A DNA stretch of 24,017 bases from a virus, in the IMG/VR virus record IMGVR_UViG_3300019873_000005, positions 1 to 24,017 of that record. One strand, 5' to 3'. This document shows, one piece after another, positions 20,963-24,017 of the stretch. Both the position numbers and the translations under genes were made by a program. The notes under the pieces are model-generated. The model searched no databases, had not been told where the DNA came from, and saw nothing but the letters and a program-made list of their open reading frames with translations. Each line of letters begins with the position of its first letter. The first letter of the stretch is position 1.

Positions 20963-21232
20963 ATGAGCATTCCAGCCGGAGCCGAAACCGTCCACTACGA
21001 GCTCAGCCTGACCGGTAACGATCTGCCGTACGTTGACGCCTACATCGACGCACCGATCCGTGGCGACGCGCCCGACGATGGCGAGTACTCCCATCAGGCC
21101 CTCCAGGCGGGCGCTGATGCCATCCTCGCCTACATGCAGAGCGAATACGGAGAGCTGGAGGGGTTTGAGTACGTTCAAACCCGCCGCTACTACCGCGGAA
21201 CCATCGAGGGCGACACCTGGCCCACTCCATAA
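20963..21232 (+). CDS. Small protein, second of a paralog pair
   Basis: This 89-residue acidic protein (MSIPAGAETVHYELSLTGNDLPY...) mirrors the preceding gene. It has the same strand-rich N-terminus, a central helix (HQALQAGADAILAYMQSEYG) and a YYRGTIEGDTWPTP end. The two differ at many positions, so the duplication is not recent. GAAGGGGG lies upstream of ATG 20963. It is the last gene before the convergent terminator. No function was recognised. The fold looks like a compact alpha/beta domain with one helix packed on a small sheet, which is inference. Confidence 0.8.
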   Translation: MSIPAGAETVHYELSLTGNDLPYVDAYIDAPIRGDAPDDGEYSHQALQAGADAILAYMQSEYGELEGFEYVQTRRYYRGTIEGDTWPTP

Positions 21233-21300
21233 CACCAGGCCCGTGCTACTCTGGGCGGTGGGATAGAAGGGCCGGTGCCTCGGAACCTTCGGGATGGGTA

Positions 21301-21334
21301 GAAGCCCCCCTCTGGATTACCGGAGGGGGGCTTC
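21301..21334. terminator. Bidirectional hairpin terminator between convergent gene blocks
   Basis: GAAGCCCCCCTC at 21301-21312 pairs perfectly with 21323-21334 (12 bp, 10-base loop). It lies after the last plus-strand gene and abuts the stop of the minus-strand deaminase gene (21336). There is no T tract on either side, so strength is uncertain, but the symmetric placement suits stopping transcripts from both sides. The 68 bases before it (21233-21300) hold no gene that I can see. Confidence 0.8.
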
Positions 21335-21335
21335 G

Positions 21336-21731
21336 TCATGCCTGGCCGGGGTGTCTGACCCGTTCGATGGCGGTGTTCTTCAAGATCTTGAGGCAGCCGC
21401 CGCAGGGCTCGGTTGTCACGTACATCGTGGAGCCCTTGAGCCTCGACCGGTCGGAGACGTCCAGAAGGGCGTTCATCTCGGCGTGGACCGCGTGACAGGT
21501 GCCGGGCCCGGTGTCGTAGCTCGACCCCGGTTCGACGTCACTGGCGCCCCGCGGGCATTCACCCTTGAGGCAGTTCGGGCCGCCGGGGTAGCTGCCGTTG
21601 TAGCCGGCGCCGGCGATCCGGCCGTTCGCGTCGATGATAATCGCCCCGACCTGCCGCCTGGAGCACTCCCCCCGTGTGGCGACAGCTTGAGCCACGAGGA
21701 AGGCCCACTCCTGCTTGGTCGGTCGGGTCAC
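21336..21731 (-). CDS. Deoxycytidylate (dCMP) deaminase
   Basis: This 131-residue zinc enzyme should convert dCMP to dUMP, feeding dTMP synthesis during phage replication. The catalytic site is HAE at 83-85 (Glu85 as proton shuttle) with the zinc pair in PCGGC (C110, C113). Additional Cys/His residues (C23, C54, C59, C79, H80) fit the second structural zinc of phage-type dCMP deaminases. Length is typical. GTG 21731 is chosen because it forms GTGA with the stop of the upstream gene and starts the conserved N-terminal helix. The frame is open back to a GTG at 21770, which adds 13 low-complexity residues. It is the last gene of the minus-strand operon and ends next to the terminator. Confidence 0.93.
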   Translation of the reverse strand: MTRPTKQEWAFLVAQAVATRGECSRRQVGAIIIDANGRIAGAGYNGSYPGGPNCLKGECPRGASDVEPGSSYDTGPGTCHAVHAEMNALLDVSDRSRLKGSTMYVTTEPCGGCLKILKNTAIERVRHPGQA

Positions 21732-21865
21732 TTGCCGCCCCCCTTCGGCTTGTTCCCGCCACCCATGCACAGGAGGAGGATGATCACGATGGCGATGACG
21801 CCGGCACCGCTACCCACGGTTGTGCTGGTGGGCGTCTCGGAGGCGAGCTGTAGCCAGTAGTTCAC
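21728..21865 (-). CDS. Small single-pass membrane protein (45 residues)
   Basis: GTG 21865 overlaps the stop of the upstream gene (GTGA), and its own TGA overlaps the deaminase GTG (GTGA). The N-terminus is polar (VNYWLQLASETPTST). Residues 21-34 (AGVIAIVIILLLCM) form a short membrane helix. The tail is basic and Gly-rich (GGGNKPKGGGK), so an N-out, C-in orientation is likely by the positive-inside rule. The two-sided coupling argues that this is a real gene despite its size. The function is unknown: lysis, membrane targeting of a partner or superinfection exclusion are all possible. Confidence 0.72.
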   Translation of the reverse strand: MNYWLQLASETPTSTTVGSGAGVIAIVIILLLCMGGGNKPKGGGK

Positions 21866-22059
21866 CGGAGCCTCCGCCTGACGGCCTTGATCGCGGTGTC
21901 CAAGCCCCAGATTTCGCCCTGGCGGACCCCCGGCAGGCTTCCGGCCGCACGCTGGGCCCGGACATCCTGAAGGTTCCGGAGCAGCCCCTCCAGGACGATC
22001 TTCACCTCGGACTCCTGAAGCCGGGCGACTTCCTCTTCGGTGTACAGTCGCTCACTCAC
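21862..22059 (-). CDS. Small helical protein of unknown function (65 residues)
   Basis: The protein is predicted to be almost entirely helical: SERLYTEEEVARLQESEVK, then VLEGLLRNLQDVRAQRAAG, a short linker and a basic C-terminal helix (LDTAIKAVRRRLR). GTG 22059 overlaps the stop of the SsgA-like gene (GTGA) and its stop overlaps the next GTG. It has no Cys, no membrane segment and no known motif. The strongly charged amphipathic helices suggest a protein-protein partner. Being coupled to the SsgA-like gene upstream, it could act with it, but that is only inference from position. Confidence 0.8.
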   Translation of the reverse strand: MSERLYTEEEVARLQESEVKIVLEGLLRNLQDVRAQRAAGSLPGVRQGEIWGLDTAIKAVRRRLR

Positions 22060-22478
22060 GAGTTGAGGATCCTTTCGAGTTCGGCGTCGAGCGGGCCTTC
22101 GATCTCCTCTTCACCGAGCTTGACTTCCTCGAACGTAGCGACGAGGAAGTCGTGGACGGTCCGGTAGGTGAGGGCGACCTCGGCGTAGCCTTCGGTGTTG
22201 TCGAGCGACATGATCAGCCGGCCGTGCGGGCCTCCGAGCCTCCGGAACTTCACGTCGCCCTCACCGGTCCACGTGGAGCGGTCGATGCCGGCATCGAGCA
22301 GCTCGCGGGAGAACGTCCAGACGACCGGGGCGTTCTCCGAGTCGAGGTGGTGGAACACCGCGGTGATGCTCAGCGGGTCGGCCTCCGGGTCGTAGATGTA
22401 GTCGACTTTCACCGGGACGCCGGTCCGGGTCTCACCGACCTTTACGATGGTGCCGGCGAGCTCTGCGATGACCTTCAC
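22056..22478 (-). CDS. SsgA-like sporulation/cell-division regulator family protein
   Basis: This 140-residue protein has the size and motif order of SsgA-like proteins (SALPs), which in Streptomyces steer septum formation and peptidoglycan synthesis. Visible matches are YDPEADPLSITAVF (29-42), VVWTFSRELLDAGI (52-65), TGEGDVKF (71-78), a GRLIMSLDNTEGYAEV strand pair (86-101) and a V-H-DFL helix (108-115). The family has no catalytic residues. GTG 22478 is chosen because it lies 1 base after the primase stop with GAAGG upstream and gives the usual start of the fold. The open frame back to 22607 is primase shadow. A phage copy could alter host septation or sporulation. The family call is by eye but fits over the full length. 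Confidence 0.83.
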   Translation of the reverse strand: MKVIAELAGTIVKVGETRTGVPVKVDYIYDPEADPLSITAVFHHLDSENAPVVWTFSRELLDAGIDRSTWTGEGDVKFRRLGGPHGRLIMSLDNTEGYAEVALTYRTVHDFLVATFEEVKLGEEEIEGPLDAELERILNS

Positions 22479-22479
22479 G

Positions 22480-23352
22480 TCAGCCTTCTTTCTGCGCCTG
22501 AACGCGGTATGCGGAGTTGATGGTGCGCTCGATCTCGAAGTCCCCCAGGCCCGCCTGACGGGCTGCGGCGCCCAGAACGTCCTGGGCTTCCTTCTCGGGC
22601 GCGCCATCGCTGTACATCGAGCGTGCGGCCCACAGGAGGGCGTTGTTCCTGTTGCCCTCCCCGGCGTTGGTCACCGATGCGACCAATCCCGACCACGAGA
22701 GGGCGCCTGGCTGGCGGAGACCCTGCGGCCGGACGATCTTCGGCTGGGCGGGCCTCTCGGCGACGAGCTGACGGATCCAGACGGGCGGCAGGGCGAGGGC
22801 GGCATCGTTGGTCACCTGATACGGGCCGGCTTCGTTTATTGAACCGCCGGCCAATACGTACCCGCCCCACTCCCCTCCGTTGCCCCTCACGTCGATCAGC
22901 CCCTTCACGGGTGAAGCCTGCGAGATCTTCGGCCAGGCCGCCGGCCACCGGTAGTAGAGGTGTACCCCGCCGGAGCCCGTCCGAACCGTGTAGGTCTCCA
23001 GATGTTCCGCATGCCCGGCGTGGTCCGACTTGAACCACATCTCGTCGAGGAGCTCCTCCCCGTGAACCAGCGGACCGTACGCCTGGTGCATATACGCCCA
23101 CTCGGTGCCCTGGAGCGCGAACTCCTTCTTGGCCCGGTCGAGGTCGACGACCAGGAGCTGGGACGGCTTGCACGCGACACCGATGTTCGCCTGCGGGTCG
23201 ACCTGGCTCCAGAACTGAAGGACCTGATTGAAGTCGTTGGTCGCCGTCGCCCCCCACTGTCCGGCCATGCGGTGAGGGACCTTCGCCCCGGCCGCCACGG
23301 GGAAAATGTGGAGTCCGAGGGCTTGGGCGCTAAGTGCGTGCTTGAGCATCAT
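22480..23352 (-). CDS. Bifunctional primase/polymerase (prim-pol) domain protein
   Basis: This 290-residue protein should prime or copy DNA in phage replication. The prim-pol domain covers about 1-200: an N-terminal LGLHIFPV strand, GxxP-like AGAKVPHRMAGQW, NIGVACKPSQ, the likely metal-binding pair D70/D72 in VVDLD, H131 in GSGGVHLYYRW and D154-R156 in IDVRGNGG with GGYVLAGGS. The C-terminal 70 residues (GEGNRNNALLWAARSM ... EIERTINSAYR) match the small helical domain that follows prim-pol in many phage primases. There is no helicase domain, so a separate helicase is expected outside the window. ATG 23352 shares ATGA with the protease stop; ATG 23349 is an equal alternative. Confidence 0.9.
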   Translation of the reverse strand: MMLKHALSAQALGLHIFPVAAGAKVPHRMAGQWGATATNDFNQVLQFWSQVDPQANIGVACKPSQLLVVDLDRAKKEFALQGTEWAYMHQAYGPLVHGEELLDEMWFKSDHAGHAEHLETYTVRTGSGGVHLYYRWPAAWPKISQASPVKGLIDVRGNGGEWGGYVLAGGSINEAGPYQVTNDAALALPPVWIRQLVAERPAQPKIVRPQGLRQPGALSWSGLVASVTNAGEGNRNNALLWAARSMYSDGAPEKEAQDVLGAAARQAGLGDFEIERTINSAYRVQAQKEG

Positions 23353-23951
23353 GGGCGGTTGGTCACCAGCTTCTTGAGTCCGGCGATGTCGTACGGTGTG
23401 TACTTCATGGCGGTCGACGGGGTTGAGTAGCCGCCCCAGTAGTCGCCGCACATCAGCGGGTCGGTGCCGGTGAGGTTGCACGGCGTCGGGTGGCCGAGGC
23501 CTACCGCGTGGCCGAGCTCGTGGGAGATGACGTTCTCGCGGTAGGCGGTGTGCGTGCCGGCCCGGAGCTTGTTCGTCCAGTTGACGCCGGACATGTGCAC
23601 CGATGCGCTGGTGCGGAGGTCGCCCAGGGTGCACGCGTACGTGTAGGAGCGGGTGTTGGACGGCTCCAGGCGGATCACGATACGGTGACGCCCGGTCGAC
23701 GTGTAGCCGGGGCACTGGGCGCTCGTCTTGTTGATCGTGGAGGTGTACGCGATGTCGACGCCGGTGTTCTTCTTCAGCTCCGCGGCGGTCAGGCGGACGG
23801 TCGAGGCGAGCTTGTCGCGGGAGTACGTGTCGTAGAACTGGACGGACCACCCAACGGTGTCCAGGTAGTCGCCGTCACCGACGTAGTAGCCGGGCCCGGC
23901 GACCGATGTCGAGGCGAGGGTCAGGCTGACCGCGATGGCTGCGATACTCAT
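23349..23951 (-). CDS. Probable secreted metalloprotease (metzincin)
   Basis: This 200-residue protein has a hydrophobic N-terminus (SIAAIAVSLTLASTSVAG) that looks like a signal peptide without a basic n-region. The zinc motif HELGHAVGLGH (144-154) fits HExxHxxGxxH, with E145 as catalytic base. PLMCG at 166-169 is a likely Met-turn. Four Cys (80, 107, 158, 168) could form two disulfides, as in exported proteins. An Arg/Thr-rich beta region precedes the active site. The size fits small snapalysin- or matrixin-like enzymes of Streptomyces. ATG 23951 overlaps the upstream stop (ATGA) and its stop overlaps the primase ATG. A secreted protease inside a replication operon is unusual. Its substrate cannot be inferred. 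Confidence 0.86.
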   Translation of the reverse strand: MSIAAIAVSLTLASTSVAGPGYYVGDGDYLDTVGWSVQFYDTYSRDKLASTVRLTAAELKKNTGVDIAYTSTINKTSAQCPGYTSTGRHRIVIRLEPSNTRSYTYACTLGDLRTSASVHMSGVNWTNKLRAGTHTAYRENVISHELGHAVGLGHPTPCNLTGTDPLMCGDYWGGYSTPSTAMKYTPYDIAGLKKLVTNRP

Positions 23952-24017
23952 GAGTTCACCTTCGATTCGAGGTAGTCGGCTGCGGCGTTGATGTCGCCCA
24001 TGTGGTCGTCGGTGAAC
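23948..24017 (-). CDS. C-terminal end of an unknown gene (partial)
   Basis: Only the last 22 codons are inside the window (reading FTDDHMGDINAAADYLESK to the stop at 23950-23948). The frame is open to the window end and its TGA overlaps the ATG of the metalloprotease gene (ATGA), the same coupling used along the operon. The sequence looks helical and acidic. Nothing more can be said about its product. Confidence 0.65.
   Translation of the reverse strand, partial: FTDDHMGDINAAADYLESKVNS

Noticed and set aside
22479-22607. 43-residue N-terminal extension of the SsgA-like protein
   Set aside because: It is the shadow of the primase C-terminus, Arg/Pro/Ser-rich, and the family fold begins at the GTG at 22478 with a suitable ribosome site.
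1-24017. CRISPR array, insertion sequence, integrase or attachment site
   Set aside because: No repeat-spacer pattern, transposase, recombinase motif or tRNA-like end was seen on either strand.

Overview
The window looks like one end of a tailed double-stranded DNA phage genome (siphovirus type) that infects Streptomyces or a close relative. The evidence is a dense, high-GC gene layout with almost no intergenic DNA, a classic HK97-type head-tail gene order, and a small minus-strand gene that matches the SsgA-like division regulators, a family known from sporulating actinomycetes. No host genes, integrase, attachment site, tRNA or CRISPR was seen. The calls rest on reading translations and motifs by eye; no database search was possible.

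Plus strand, 1-4937, packaging and capsid: the C-terminal part of the large terminase (cut by the window start), an 82-residue membrane protein, portal, ClpP-type prohead protease and HK97-fold major capsid protein, ended by a strong hairpin terminator. From 5021 to 7246 come five small, beta-rich proteins that look like head decoration or fibre proteins. From 7247 to 7771 come three tiny genes, one a coiled-coil/membrane protein and two with paired-Cys motifs. From 7866 to 11587 lie the head-tail connector, neck/terminator and tail-tube genes, with several small genes in between.

11601-14296 holds the tail assembly chaperones, expressed as a short form and a -1 frameshift fusion (slippery GGGAAAA at 11918), followed by a 713-residue tape measure protein with five exact-length 30-residue repeats. 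14298-19199 is a 1633-residue baseplate/tail-tip protein that appears to carry several inserted ligand-binding-type domains. It is followed by three tandem paralogs of about 150-165 residues, the third split by an in-frame TGA, and then by a pair of about 90-residue paralogs.

A 12-bp hairpin at 21301-21334 separates this late block from a convergent minus-strand block. Read in the direction of transcription, that block encodes an unknown partial gene, a probably secreted HExxHxxGxxH metalloprotease, a prim-pol-type primase, an SsgA-like protein, a small helical protein, a 45-residue membrane protein and a dCMP deaminase. Nearly every junction in this block is an ATGA or GTGA stop-start overlap, so the genes are probably translated as a coupled unit. 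The least expected content is here: a secreted protease and an SsgA-like division regulator sit inside a DNA replication/nucleotide operon.

The first 67 bases form a perfect 29-bp inverted repeat that reaches base 1. This is most simply a fold-back artefact at a contig end, so the first ~38 bases should not be trusted.
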